From UBA7803 sp041690675 (GTDB lineage Bacteria; Pseudomonadota; Gammaproteobacteria; Pseudomonadales; Azotimanducaceae): DNA of 64,000 nt. Shown in pieces: positions 1 through 8,074 of the stretch. Position 1 is the first letter of the stretch. Every line of letters starts with the position of its first letter. Where the stretch lies: NCBI GenBank assembly GCA_041690675.1, contig JAWLGU010000004.1, positions 1-64,000 on the forward strand, written 5' to 3'. A model generated the notes under the pieces. That model saw only the letters and a list, made by a program, of their open reading frames with translations, did no database searches and was not told the origin of the DNA. The translations under genes were made by a program, and so were the position numbers.

Positions 1-1
1 G

Positions 2-244
2 AAGAATCCGTTCTATCACATCACCGTGGCGGAGCGCGCCGCGGGGCGAGACGGGCGCTTCGTGGAGCGGCTCGGGTTCTACAACCCGGTAGCGCGGGGG
101 CGCGAGGAAAAGCTGCGCGTGGACGTGGAGCGGGCCGACTACTGGATCTCCGTAGGGGCCAAGCCCTCGGAGAAAGTGGCCGCGCTGCTCAAGGCTGCCC
201 GCAAGCAGGCCGAAGCTGGCGCCTCCGCGACCGCCGCGGAGTAA
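2..244 (+). CDS. rpsP: 30S ribosomal protein S16 (5' end cut off by window)
   Basis: Structural protein of the small ribosomal subunit. The reading frame is already open at base 2 and reads KNPFYHITVAERAAGRDGRF, which matches the S16 N-terminal region after its first dozen residues, so the true start lies upstream of the window. The GTG at 26 is an internal codon. The conserved core GRFVERLGFYNP and a basic, Ala-rich tail follow, ending at TAA 242-244. It heads the rpsP-rimM-trmD-rplS group, which is conserved in this order in gammaproteobacteria. 80 residues are visible. Confidence 0.95.
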   Translation, partial: KNPFYHITVAERAAGRDGRFVERLGFYNPVARGREEKLRVDVERADYWISVGAKPSEKVAALLKAARKQAEAGASATAAE

Positions 245-266
245 TCAGCCGCCGGGAGCCGGCGTT

Positions 267-782
267 GTGCCGGAGCAAGGCCCGGAACTCGTTGTCGTCG
301 GCCGCGTGGGCGGTGCTTACGGAGTCGGCGGCATGGTTCGCATCACCTCGTCCACCGTTCCCCCGGACAACATCCGGCGCTATCGGCCTTGGCTGATCGG
401 CGCCGGGGATCGATTCGTCGAGGTGGAGGTGGAGTGCGTGCGGCCGCACGGGTCCGGCTTCATCGCCCGATTCGCCGGCGTCGCCGACCGGGATCAGGCT
501 CAGGCGCTGGCGGGCCGGTTGCTGGCCGTGCCCCGGGACGCGCTGCCGCCCTTGGAGGTGGGGCGCGAGTATTACTGGCGTGATCTGATTGGCGTGGAGG
601 TGGTGGACACCGGTGGACGCAGCCTCGGACACGTCGATCACCTGCTGGAGACCGGTGCCAACGACGTGCTGGTGGTCACCGGGGGTGAGCGCGAGGTTCT
701 GGTTCCGTTCGTCGAGCAGGTCGTGCTGGAGGTGGATCTGGCGGCCCGGCGGATCCGGGTCGACTGGCCGGAGACCGGCTGA
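267..782 (+). CDS. rimM: Ribosome maturation factor RimM
   Basis: Assists 16S rRNA processing and assembly of the 30S head, and binds S19. The 171-residue protein has the RimM N-terminal beta-barrel (VVGRVGGAYGVGGMVRI, residues about 8-25) and the C-terminal PRC-barrel (YYWRDLIGVEVVD around residue 105, then LLETGANDVLVV and EVLVPFVEQVV). It starts at GTG 267, 22 bases after rpsP. Its TGA shares one base with the trmD ATG (TGATG), so the two are translationally coupled. Length is normal for the family. Confidence 0.95.
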   Translation: MPEQGPELVVVGRVGGAYGVGGMVRITSSTVPPDNIRRYRPWLIGAGDRFVEVEVECVRPHGSGFIARFAGVADRDQAQALAGRLLAVPRDALPPLEVGREYYWRDLIGVEVVDTGGRSLGHVDHLLETGANDVLVVTGGEREVLVPFVEQVVLEVDLAARRIRVDWPETG

Positions 783-1540
783 TGTGGTTCGGCGTGGTGA
801 CCCTGTTTCCGGAGATGTTTCGCACCGCCGTGGAGACGGGGGTGCTGGGCCGGGCGGTGAGCAGCGGCGTGCTCGACCTGGAGGTGTTCAATCCCCGGAC
901 GTACACCACCGACCGCCACCGGACGGTGGACGACCGTCCTTACGGCGGCGGGCCGGGAATGGTCATGATGGTGGAGCCGCTGCTGGCGGCCATCGGCGCG
1001 GCGCGGTCTGCCTGGGCGCAGCGGGCGAGCGCCGAGGCGCCCCGGGTGATCTACATGTCGCCCCAGGGGCGGCGCCTGGATCAGGCACGGGTGCGGCGCC
1101 TGGCGGATGAGCCGGGGTTGATCCTGGTGGCTGGCCGTTACGAAGGCATTGACGAACGGGTCGTCGAGGCGGCTGTGGACGAGGAGATCTCCATCGGCGA
1201 CTACGTGCTCACCGGCGGTGAGTTGCCGGCCATGGTGCTGATGGACGCGGTGTCCCGGTACCTGCCGGGCACCCTGGGTAATTCGGCGTCGTCGGTGGCG
1301 GAGTCTCACCTTGATGGATTGCTCGATTACCCGCACTATACGCGCCCGGAACGAGCGGCCGGGCGGGCCGTGCCGGGTGAGCTGCTCACTGGCGACCACG
1401 CCGCAGTAGCGAGGTGGCGCCGCCAGCAGGCGTTGTGGCGGACGTGGCAGCGCCGTCCCGACATGCTGGTGGGGCGTGACTGGTCCGACGAGGATCGGTC
1501 GTTGCTGGCCGCCATGCTGGACAGAACGAACGACGATTAG
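782..1540 (+). CDS. trmD: tRNA (guanine-N1)-methyltransferase TrmD
   Basis: Methylates G37 (N1) next to the anticodon, which prevents +1 frameshifting on proline, leucine and arginine codons. The 252-residue SPOUT-family enzyme opens with MWFGVVTLFPEMF. It carries the trefoil-knot SAM-binding segments YMSPQGRRLDQ, LVAGRYEGIDERV and SIGDYVLTGGELPAMVL, followed by SHLDGLLDYPHYTRPE. The start ATG 782 overlaps the rimM stop by one base. Neighbours rimM and rplS support the call. Confidence 0.97.
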   Translation: MWFGVVTLFPEMFRTAVETGVLGRAVSSGVLDLEVFNPRTYTTDRHRTVDDRPYGGGPGMVMMVEPLLAAIGAARSAWAQRASAEAPRVIYMSPQGRRLDQARVRRLADEPGLILVAGRYEGIDERVVEAAVDEEISIGDYVLTGGELPAMVLMDAVSRYLPGTLGNSASSVAESHLDGLLDYPHYTRPERAAGRAVPGELLTGDHAAVARWRRQQALWRTWQRRPDMLVGRDWSDEDRSLLAAMLDRTNDD

Positions 1541-1556
1541 GCGAGGAGCGAGAAAG

Positions 1557-1907
1557 GTGCGCAGGAACAAGGTGATCGAAGTGCTCGAGAACGAGCAGCT
1601 CAAGGCGGAGGTGCCGGAGTTCAGCCCCGGCGACACTGTGGTGGTGCAGGTCAAGGTCCGGGAAGGCAACCGCGAGCGTCTGCAGGCGTACGAAGGGGTG
1701 GTGATCGGCCGGCGCAACCGCGGGCTCAACTCCTCCTTCACGGTGCGCAAGATCTCCCACGGCGTCGGAGTGGAGCGGACGTTCCAGCTTCACAGCCCGC
1801 TGATCGCCAGCATCGAGGTGAAGCGCCGCGGCGACGTGCGTCAGGCCAAGCTCTACTACCTGCGGGAACGCTCGGGCCGTTCGGCACGAATCAAGGAAAA
1901 GGTGTAA
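1557..1907 (+). CDS. rplS: 50S ribosomal protein L19
   Basis: Large-subunit protein at the interface with the 30S subunit. The 116-residue product begins MRRNKVIEVLENEQLKAEVP and has the L19 signatures FSPGDTVVVQVKVREGNRER, FTVRKISHGVGVERTFQLHS and KLYYLRERSGRSARIKE. The frame stays open upstream into trmD. GTG 1557 was chosen because it gives the family N-terminus and has GAGGAG at 1543-1548 at suitable spacing. Last gene of the rpsP-rimM-trmD-rplS group. Confidence 0.95.
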   Translation: MRRNKVIEVLENEQLKAEVPEFSPGDTVVVQVKVREGNRERLQAYEGVVIGRRNRGLNSSFTVRKISHGVGVERTFQLHSPLIASIEVKRRGDVRQAKLYYLRERSGRSARIKEKV

Positions 1908-1917
1908 CGCGCCGCCC

Positions 1918-2856
1918 GTGGTGGAAGCGGGATCTGCACGTGGCGCGAGCACGTCCGCGGGTCCCGACATCCACCCGGAGTCCCGCGCTGCGATCGAAAC
2001 CTATCTGGACGAGGTCTGGCTGGAACGCGGCCTCGCCGACAACACTCTGGCCGCCTACCGCCGCGATCTCCAGCAACTGGCGCGGGCGGTGGCTCGACCG
2101 CTGCTGCAGGCGACCGCACACGACCTTCTGGCCTGCGTGGCCCGGCGCTTCGAGGCCGGCTACCAGGCCCGCTCCTCCGCCCGTTGGCTCTCATGCGTGA
2201 AGGGCTTCTACCGCCATCAGGTACACAAGGGGCGGCTGGCGATAGATCCCAGCGCCGATCTGGACCTGCCCAAGCTCGGCCGCAGCCTGCCGGGGGCTCT
2301 TTCCGAGCGCGAGGTCACGGCACTGCTGGCGGCGCCTGACGTGGAGGATCCCGTGGGACTGAGGGACCGCGCCATGCTCGAGCTGGTGTACGCCTCGGGA
2401 TTGCGCATTTCCGAGCTGGTGGGGCTCACCATGGCCGCCCTGAACCTGCGTCAGGGCGTAGTCCGCGTGGTGGGCAAGGGCAGCAAGGAACGCCTGGTGC
2501 CGGTGGGACAGGAGGCGCTGCGCTGGATCGAGCGCTACCTGGAAGACGGGCGTCCGGCGCTGGTCCGGGGCAGCGCTTCGGCGGCGCTGTTTCCCAGCCG
2601 GCGCGGCCGGCCCATGACCCGGCAGACGTTCTGGCACGCGGTGAAGCGCTATGCGCGAGCCGCCGGCATCGCCCGGGAGATCTCGCCCCACACCCTGCGC
2701 CACGCCTTTGCGACCCATCTTCTCAACCACGGCGCCGATCTGCGCGCGGTGCAGATGATGCTGGGGCATGCGGATTTGTCGACCACCCAGATCTATACTC
2801 ACGTGGCTCAGGCGCGGCTGAAGGATCTGCACCGCACCCATCACCCGCGGGGATGA
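1918..2856 (+). CDS. xerD: Site-specific tyrosine recombinase XerD
   Basis: With XerC it resolves chromosome dimers at dif during FtsK-driven segregation. The 312-residue protein has an N-terminal SAM-like core-binding domain (IETYLDEVWLERGLADNTLA, residues about 25-45) and a catalytic domain. The catalytic residues are visible: R163 in ASGLRISEL, H258-x-x-R261 in HTLRHAFATHL, H284 in MLGHADLST and the nucleophile Y293 in QIYTHV. The GTG start lies 10 bases after rplS. The N-terminus is about 15 residues longer than E. coli XerD, so a downstream start cannot be excluded. The following dsbC is the usual neighbour and supports XerD over XerC. Confidence 0.93.
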   Translation: MVEAGSARGASTSAGPDIHPESRAAIETYLDEVWLERGLADNTLAAYRRDLQQLARAVARPLLQATAHDLLACVARRFEAGYQARSSARWLSCVKGFYRHQVHKGRLAIDPSADLDLPKLGRSLPGALSEREVTALLAAPDVEDPVGLRDRAMLELVYASGLRISELVGLTMAALNLRQGVVRVVGKGSKERLVPVGQEALRWIERYLEDGRPALVRGSASAALFPSRRGRPMTRQTFWHAVKRYARAAGIAREISPHTLRHAFATHLLNHGADLRAVQMMLGHADLSTTQIYTHVAQARLKDLHRTHHPRG

Positions 2857-2932
2857 GCGGGGAATCAACCGGCGATGGCCGGATCGAAGCTCGAGGGCCC
2901 GAACGTACGTGTATCGACCGAGGAGCGGACTG

Positions 2933-3727
2933 GTGAAGACGACCATGGCAAACGTTGGAGCTGCGGCGATTGTGGCGGCCGCGGCCTGGGCTTTCGCTGC
3001 CGGCGCGGCCGTGGCCGCGGTGGATACGGAGGCGGCAGGAAACGCGCCGTCGAAGGCGGCGAGCGCGGCCGACGAAGCCCGTGCGCTAGTGGAGCGGCTC
3101 ACGGCGCTGCGCCCCGACATTCCCATCGAGCGCGTCTCCAGAACGCCGCTGCCGGACATCTACGCCCTGGAGCTCGCTGGCGGCACCGTGTTCTACGGCA
3201 CCGCCGACGGGCGCTACCTGTTCGCCGGGGATCTCTACGAGCTCGGCGATCGAGATCTGGTGAACCTGGCCGAGTCCGGGCGCATGGACAAGCGCAAGGC
3301 GCTGATGGCCACAGTGGCCGAGGAGGATATGGTGATCTTCAGCCCGCGCGGCACCACCAAGGCCGTGATCAACGTGTTCACGGACGTGGACTGCGGCTTC
3401 TGCCAGAAACTCCATCAGGAGGTGCCCCAGCTGAACGAGATGGGCGTGGAGGTACGCTACCTGGCGTATCCGCGGGCCGGCATCGGCTCGCCGTCGTATC
3501 ACAAGATCGTATCCGCCTGGTGCGCCGACGACCCCAACGCGGCCATCACCAAGCTGAAGGCACGTCAGAAAATTCCGGACGCCACCTGTCCGAATCCCGT
3601 GGCGGAGCAGTACCAGCTCGGCCGCGAGATGGGGGTGGCGGGCACCCCGGCCATCATCCTGGAGGACGGCCGCATGCTGCCCGGCTACATGCCGGCGGCT
3701 GAGCTGGCGCAGAAGCTGGGAATTTAG
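2933..3727 (+). CDS. dsbC: Periplasmic thiol:disulfide isomerase DsbC
   Basis: Rearranges wrong disulfides in periplasmic proteins and is kept reduced by DsbD. From GTG 2933 (GAGGAG at 2920-2925, seven bases ahead) the product has 264 residues with a typical signal peptide: MKTTMAN, then an Ala-rich hydrophobic stretch ending near AVAAVD. The GTG at 2909 would add eight residues without a better ribosome site. After an N-terminal dimerisation domain comes the thioredoxin fold with active site VDCGFCQKL (CGFC, where E. coli has CGYC). The second Cys pair (SAWC and DATC) and the cis-Pro loop GTPAI are present. Expected position downstream of xerD. Confidence 0.93.
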   Translation: MKTTMANVGAAAIVAAAAWAFAAGAAVAAVDTEAAGNAPSKAASAADEARALVERLTALRPDIPIERVSRTPLPDIYALELAGGTVFYGTADGRYLFAGDLYELGDRDLVNLAESGRMDKRKALMATVAEEDMVIFSPRGTTKAVINVFTDVDCGFCQKLHQEVPQLNEMGVEVRYLAYPRAGIGSPSYHKIVSAWCADDPNAAITKLKARQKIPDATCPNPVAEQYQLGREMGVAGTPAIILEDGRMLPGYMPAAELAQKLGI

Positions 3728-3732
3728 TGATT

Positions 3733-3824
3733 CGCTATCCGCTTTCCGCTATCCGCAAGAGGGTCTTCGCTGAGGGCTGGCGAGCCGGTTTTAGCGGATA
3801 GCGGATAGCGGATAGCGGACAGCG
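3733..3824. repeat. Heptad-built palindromic element, copy 1
   Basis: The left arm 3733-3756 consists of CGCTATC/CGCTTTC heptads. The right arm 3794-3824 consists of four GCGGATA-type heptads plus GCG. The arms are inverted repeats with a 37-base centre. The reverse complement of this element aligns over its whole length, including the centre (CCGGCTCGCCAGC against CCGACTCGCCAGC), with the element at 10255-10347. It is therefore a dispersed family and not a local terminator. It fills most of the dsbC-hom gap. No transposase is present. Confidence 0.8.
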
Positions 3825-3884
3825 ACGTTTGAGCACTCCGCCCAAGCCCCGTACCATTGCCGCTCGTTTACCGGCCGAGGGGGC

Positions 3885-5183
3885 GTGTTGGATCCATTAC
3901 GGGTAGGTATTTGCGGTCTGGGCACCGTGGCTCAGGGCGTTCTGACGATTCTCCAGGAGAATGCCGAGCACATCGCCCGCCGGGCGGGCCGTCCGGTGGT
4001 GGTGACCCGGGTCGCGAGCCGGCGGCTGCGCCCCGAGGCCCGCCTGGGGGACGCCGAGTTCTCCACCGACCTGCACGGCCTGGCGGCCGCGGCCGACGTG
4101 GACGTGGTGGTGGAGCTCATCGGCGGCGAGCAGGTGGCCCTGGATCTGCTGAAGACCGCACTGGCTGCGGGCAAGCCGGTGGTCACCGCCAACAAGGCGG
4201 TGGTGGCCCTGCACGGCGACGAGCTGTTCGAGCTGGCGCGCCGGAATCGTGTGCCGCTGTGCTTCGAGGCGGCGGTGGCGGGGGCCATCCCCATTATCAC
4301 CGCGCTCACCCGCGGGCTAGCCGCCAACGACGTGCATTGGCTGGCCGGCATCATCAACGGCACCTCCAACTACATCCTCACCGCCATGACCCAGGAAGGC
4401 GAGAATTTCCAGCAGGCGCTGGCGGAGGCGCAGCGGCTGGGCTACGCCGAGGCCGACCCCACCTTCGACATCGAGGGCATCGATGCCGCCCACAAGCTGA
4501 CGATCCTGGCGGCCCTGGCCTTCGGCATGGACTTCAGGTTCTCCGACGTCTACACGGAAGGCATCAGCCGTGTCAGCCAGGAGGACGTGGAGTACGCCCG
4601 GCAACTCGGCTACCGAATCAAGCATCTGGGTATAGCCCGCAAAACGGCGGCGGGCGTGGAGGTGCGGGTGCATCCGACCTTGATTCCCGAGCACCGGCTG
4701 CTCGCCAACGTGGACGGCGTGATGAACGCCATCGTGGTTCACGGCCACGCCGCGGGAGACACGCTGTACTATGGAGCGGGCGCCGGCGCCATGCCCACGG
4801 CCTCGGCGGTGGTGGCGGATCTCATCGAGATCGCCCGCGGCAAGGCGCTGCTGCCCGAGCCGGGGGAGGCGGACGGCCTCGAGGTCGTGCCCATCATCGA
4901 GAGCGAGAGCGCCTTCTACCTGCGCATTCCGTCCCTCGATCGTCCCGGGGTGTTCGCCCGGGTGGCCACCATCCTGAGCGAGCACGACATCAGCATCGAG
5001 TCGGCGGTGCAGCGGGCGGAGGCGATCCACGCGGATAATCAGCAGGCGTGGGTGCCCATCGTCATCGTCACCCAGCGGGTGCCCGAACGGGTGATGAGCC
5101 ACGCGCTGATGGAGGTACAGGCGCTCTCGGAGGTAGTGGGAGAGATCACCCGCATCCGGGTGGAAGATCTGGCCGATGACTGA
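3885..5183 (+). CDS. hom: Homoserine dehydrogenase
   Basis: Reduces aspartate semialdehyde to homoserine with NAD(P)H, at the branch to threonine and methionine. 432 residues: the Rossmann motif GICGLGTVAQGV is at residues about 8-19, followed by the family core VTANKAVVALHG, FEAAVAGAIPII, GIINGTSNYILTAM and EADPTFDIEGIDAAHKL. A C-terminal ACT domain (YLRIPSLDRPGVFARVATIL, from residue about 345) is the likely threonine-feedback site. Start: GTG 3885, although the AGGGGG at 3878-3883 fits TTG 3888 better. It overlaps recJ by 8 bases. thrC, which usually follows hom here in Pseudomonas, is absent. Confidence 0.95.
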   Translation: MLDPLRVGICGLGTVAQGVLTILQENAEHIARRAGRPVVVTRVASRRLRPEARLGDAEFSTDLHGLAAAADVDVVVELIGGEQVALDLLKTALAAGKPVVTANKAVVALHGDELFELARRNRVPLCFEAAVAGAIPIITALTRGLAANDVHWLAGIINGTSNYILTAMTQEGENFQQALAEAQRLGYAEADPTFDIEGIDAAHKLTILAALAFGMDFRFSDVYTEGISRVSQEDVEYARQLGYRIKHLGIARKTAAGVEVRVHPTLIPEHRLLANVDGVMNAIVVHGHAAGDTLYYGAGAGAMPTASAVVADLIEIARGKALLPEPGEADGLEVVPIIESESAFYLRIPSLDRPGVFARVATILSEHDISIESAVQRAEAIHADNQQAWVPIVIVTQRVPERVMSHALMEVQALSEVVGEITRIRVEDLADD

Positions 5184-6891
5184 GCCGCGCATCGTGGCGC
5201 GGCCCGCACCGCCCGCCGCGGACGCGCTCGCTTCGTTGCCGCCCCTGCTGCGCCGCATCTACGCCCTGCGCGGGGTGACGGCGGCCGAGGAGATCGACCG
5301 CTCGCTGGCGGCGCTGCTGCCGCCGGCCGCGCTCGATCCCGACGTCCGCGCCGCCAGCCGCATCGCGGCCGCGGTCACTCACGACGAGCCCATCCTGCTG
5401 GTTGGCGACTTCGACGCCGACGGCGCCACGTCGGTGGCGCTGGCCGTCTCGGCGCTCCGCGCCTTCGGTGCCCGTCAGGTGGACTACCTGGTGCCGAACC
5501 GCTTCGAGTTCGGCTACGGCCTGTCACCGGAGATCGTGGCGCTGGCGGCCCGCCGCGGGCCGCGCCTGCTGATCACGGTGGACAACGGCATCTCCAGCGT
5601 CGAAGGCGTGGCAGCGGCCACCGCCGCCGGCATGGACGTCATCGTCACCGACCACCACCTGCCCGGGCGGCAGCTGCCCGAGGCCTACGCGCTGGTGAAT
5701 CCCAACCTGCCCGGTTGCGGCTTCCCCAGCACGGCCATGGCGGGAGTGGGTGTCATCTACTACGTCATGGGTCTGGTGCGGTCACGACTCCGGGCGGCCG
5801 GCTGGTTCGCCGAGCGTCCCGAGCCCAACCTGGCCGACTGGCTCGATCTGGTGGCGCTGGGCACGGTGGCGGACGTGGTACCTCTGGACCGCAACAACCG
5901 GATCCTCGTCCACCAGGGGCTCGCACGCATGCGCGCGGGCCGCTGCCGGCCCGGGATCCGCGCGCTGGCCGAGGTGGCGGGGCGTTCCCTGGCCAAGCTC
6001 CGTGCCCAGGATCTGGGATTCGCTCTGGGCCCGCGGCTCAACGCCGCAGGAAGGCTGGACGACATGACCCTGGGCATCCGCTGCCTGCTGGCGCCGGACA
6101 TGGATGAGGCCCGGGGGCTGGCCCGCGCCCTGGACGAGCTGAACCGTACCCGCCGCGAGCTCGAGCAGGAGATGGTGCGGGATGCGGAGCTGATCGTGGC
6201 GGGGCAGGGGACAGGCTGCGACGACCGGGTCGGAGTATGTGTCTACGATCCCGGTTGGCACCAGGGCATCATCGGCATCGTCGCCGGGCGGCTGCGCGAG
6301 AAGGTCAACCGGCCGGTGATCGCCTTCGCCGATGCCGGCCCCGCCGCGCCGGACGAGCTCAAGGGCTCCGCCCGCTCGCTGCCGGCCCTGCACGTGCGCG
6401 ACGCCCTGGACGCGGTGGCCAGCCGCTATCCCGGACTGCTCATGAGGTTCGGCGGCCACGCCATGGCGGCGGGGCTGTCTATCAAGCGGGTGCATTACGA
6501 GCGCTTCGCCCGGGCCTTCGACACCCAGGTCCGCCAGGCCTTGCCGGAGGAGGCGCTCACCCGCACCGTGCTCACCGACGGCGAGCTCGGCGAGGCGGAG
6601 CTGTGCCTGGAGAGCGCTCGCTGCCTCGCCGACGCCGGGCCCTGGGGCCAGGGCTTTCCGGAGCCGCTGTTTCACGGCGAGTTCGAGCTGGTGAGCCAGC
6701 GGGTGGTGGGCGAGGATCACCTGAAGCTGGTGGTCCGTCGGGGCCGGCGGCTTGTGGATTGCATCGCCTTCCGGCAGGCGCCCCTGACGGACGTGGAGCG
6801 GCTGTTACTGGCCTACCGCCTCGCCGAGAACGACTACGGCGACCTGCCCACCCTGCAGCTCGTAGTGGAGCATCTCATCCCGTTGGCATAA
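5176..6891 (+). CDS. recJ: Single-stranded-DNA-specific 5'-3' exonuclease RecJ
   Basis: DHH-family nuclease that resects 5' strands in RecF-type recombination, mismatch repair and base-excision repair. 571 residues, normal length. Metal-binding motifs are visible: VGDFDADGATS (residues about 75-85), VDNGISS and the DHH box VTDHHLPG near residue 160. The DHHA1 segment follows with GPRLNAAGRLDD and, later, RFGGHAMAAGLSI. The ATG lies inside the end of hom (8-base overlap), so it is co-translated. prfB and lysS follow, as in E. coli (xerD-dsbC-recJ-prfB-lysS). Confidence 0.96.
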   Translation: MTEPRIVARPAPPAADALASLPPLLRRIYALRGVTAAEEIDRSLAALLPPAALDPDVRAASRIAAAVTHDEPILLVGDFDADGATSVALAVSALRAFGARQVDYLVPNRFEFGYGLSPEIVALAARRGPRLLITVDNGISSVEGVAAATAAGMDVIVTDHHLPGRQLPEAYALVNPNLPGCGFPSTAMAGVGVIYYVMGLVRSRLRAAGWFAERPEPNLADWLDLVALGTVADVVPLDRNNRILVHQGLARMRAGRCRPGIRALAEVAGRSLAKLRAQDLGFALGPRLNAAGRLDDMTLGIRCLLAPDMDEARGLARALDELNRTRRELEQEMVRDAELIVAGQGTGCDDRVGVCVYDPGWHQGIIGIVAGRLREKVNRPVIAFADAGPAAPDELKGSARSLPALHVRDALDAVASRYPGLLMRFGGHAMAAGLSIKRVHYERFARAFDTQVRQALPEEALTRTVLTDGELGEAELCLESARCLADAGPWGQGFPEPLFHGEFELVSQRVVGEDHLKLVVRRGRRLVDCIAFRQAPLTDVERLLLAYRLAENDYGDLPTLQLVVEHLIPLA

Positions 6892-6929
6892 ACTGCCGCG
6901 CTTTTCCGGGCAACGGGCAGTCTCGAGTC

Positions 6930-8028
6930 ATGGCGGAGATCACATCCATTCGCGAACGGTTACGCGACCTCGTGGAGCGCGAGTCGGCGCTCAGGGGGTA
7001 TCTTTGACTACGAAGGCAAGGCTGAGCGGCTCGAGGAGGTAGAGCTCGAGCTCTCCGGTCCCAAGGTCTGGGACGATCCGGATCGCGCCAAGGCGCTGAA
7101 CCAGGAGCGGGCGGGCCTGGAGCAGGTGGTGAGCGGCTTGTCGAAGCTGGGCAGCTCGCTCGGCGATCTCGAGGAGCTGGCGGAGCTCGCGGCGGCGGAA
7201 GGCGACCGGGCTGCGCTCGACGACGTGGAGGCGGAGCTCGACGTGGCGGAAGCGGAGCTCGCCGCGCTGGAGTTCCGCCGCATGTTCCAGGGCGAAACCG
7301 ATGCGGCCAATGCCTACCTGGAGATTCAGGCGGGTTCCGGCGGCACCGAAGCCCAGGACTGGGCGGAGATGCTGCTGCGCATGTACCTGCGCTGGTGCGA
7401 GAAGCGGGGCTTCCAGGCGGAGATCGTCGAGCTGTCGCCCGGAGAAGTAGCCGGCATCAAGAGCGCCACGGTGGAAGTCAGGGGCGACCACGCGTTCGGC
7501 TGGCTGCGCACCGAGACGGGCGTGCACCGGCTGGTGAGGAAGTCGCCGTTCGATTCCGGCAATCGGCGACACACGTCGTTCGCCTCGGTATTCGTCTCGC
7601 CGGAGATCGACGAAGACATCGAGATCGACATCAATCCGTCGGACGTGCGCACCGACACCTACCGTGCCAGCGGCGCCGGCGGTCAGCACGTCAACCGCAC
7701 GGACTCGGCGGTCCGCCTCACCCACCTGCCCACCAACGTGGTGGTGCAGTGCCAGAGCGAGCGTTCTCAGCACCAGAACCGGGAGAGGGCGTGGAATCAG
7801 CTTCGCGCCAAGCTCTACGAGCTGGAAATGCAGAGGCGTCGCAGCGAGGCGCAGGCCATCGAGGACGCCAAGGCGGACATCGGCTGGGGCAGCCAGATCC
7901 GTTCCTACGTGCTCGACCAGTCCCGGATCAAGGATCTGCGCACCAGCGTGGAGCGCTCGGACCCCGGCAACGTCCTCGACGGCGACATCGACGACTTCAT
8001 CGAGGCGAGCCTCAAGGCCGGGTTATGA
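6930..8028 (+). CDS. prfB: Peptide chain release factor 2, with programmed +1 frameshift
   Basis: Terminates translation at UGA and UAA. Two frames make one protein: 25 codons from ATG 6930 to CTT 7002-7004, then an in-frame TGA (7005-7007). A +1 slip resumes at GAC 7006 and runs to 8028, giving 365 residues, the usual RF2 length. The second part carries the codon-recognition loop SPFDSGNRRHTSF (SPF; the family more often has GG at the N position) and the catalytic GGQ in SGAGGQHVNRTDSAV. The slip site is a separate feature. A single-frame reading would give only a 25-residue peptide or an N-truncated protein. Confidence 0.96.
6993..7008 (+). promoter_or_regulatory. prfB programmed +1 frameshift site
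   Basis: AGGGGGTATCTTTGAC: a Shine-Dalgarno-like AGGGGG three bases ahead of the slippery CTT, followed by the poor-context stop TGAC. This matches the classical RF2 autoregulatory site. When RF2 is scarce the ribosome stalls at TGA and slips forward; when RF2 is abundant it terminates. Confidence 0.95.
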
Positions 8029-8074
8029 TTCCACTCACTCCCAGGAGCCCCTGCGGCTCGCTGACGGACGCGCA

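Noticed and set aside
7005..7007. In-frame stop suggesting prfB is broken
   Set aside because: The surrounding sequence is the standard programmed frameshift site, and both frames are conserved.
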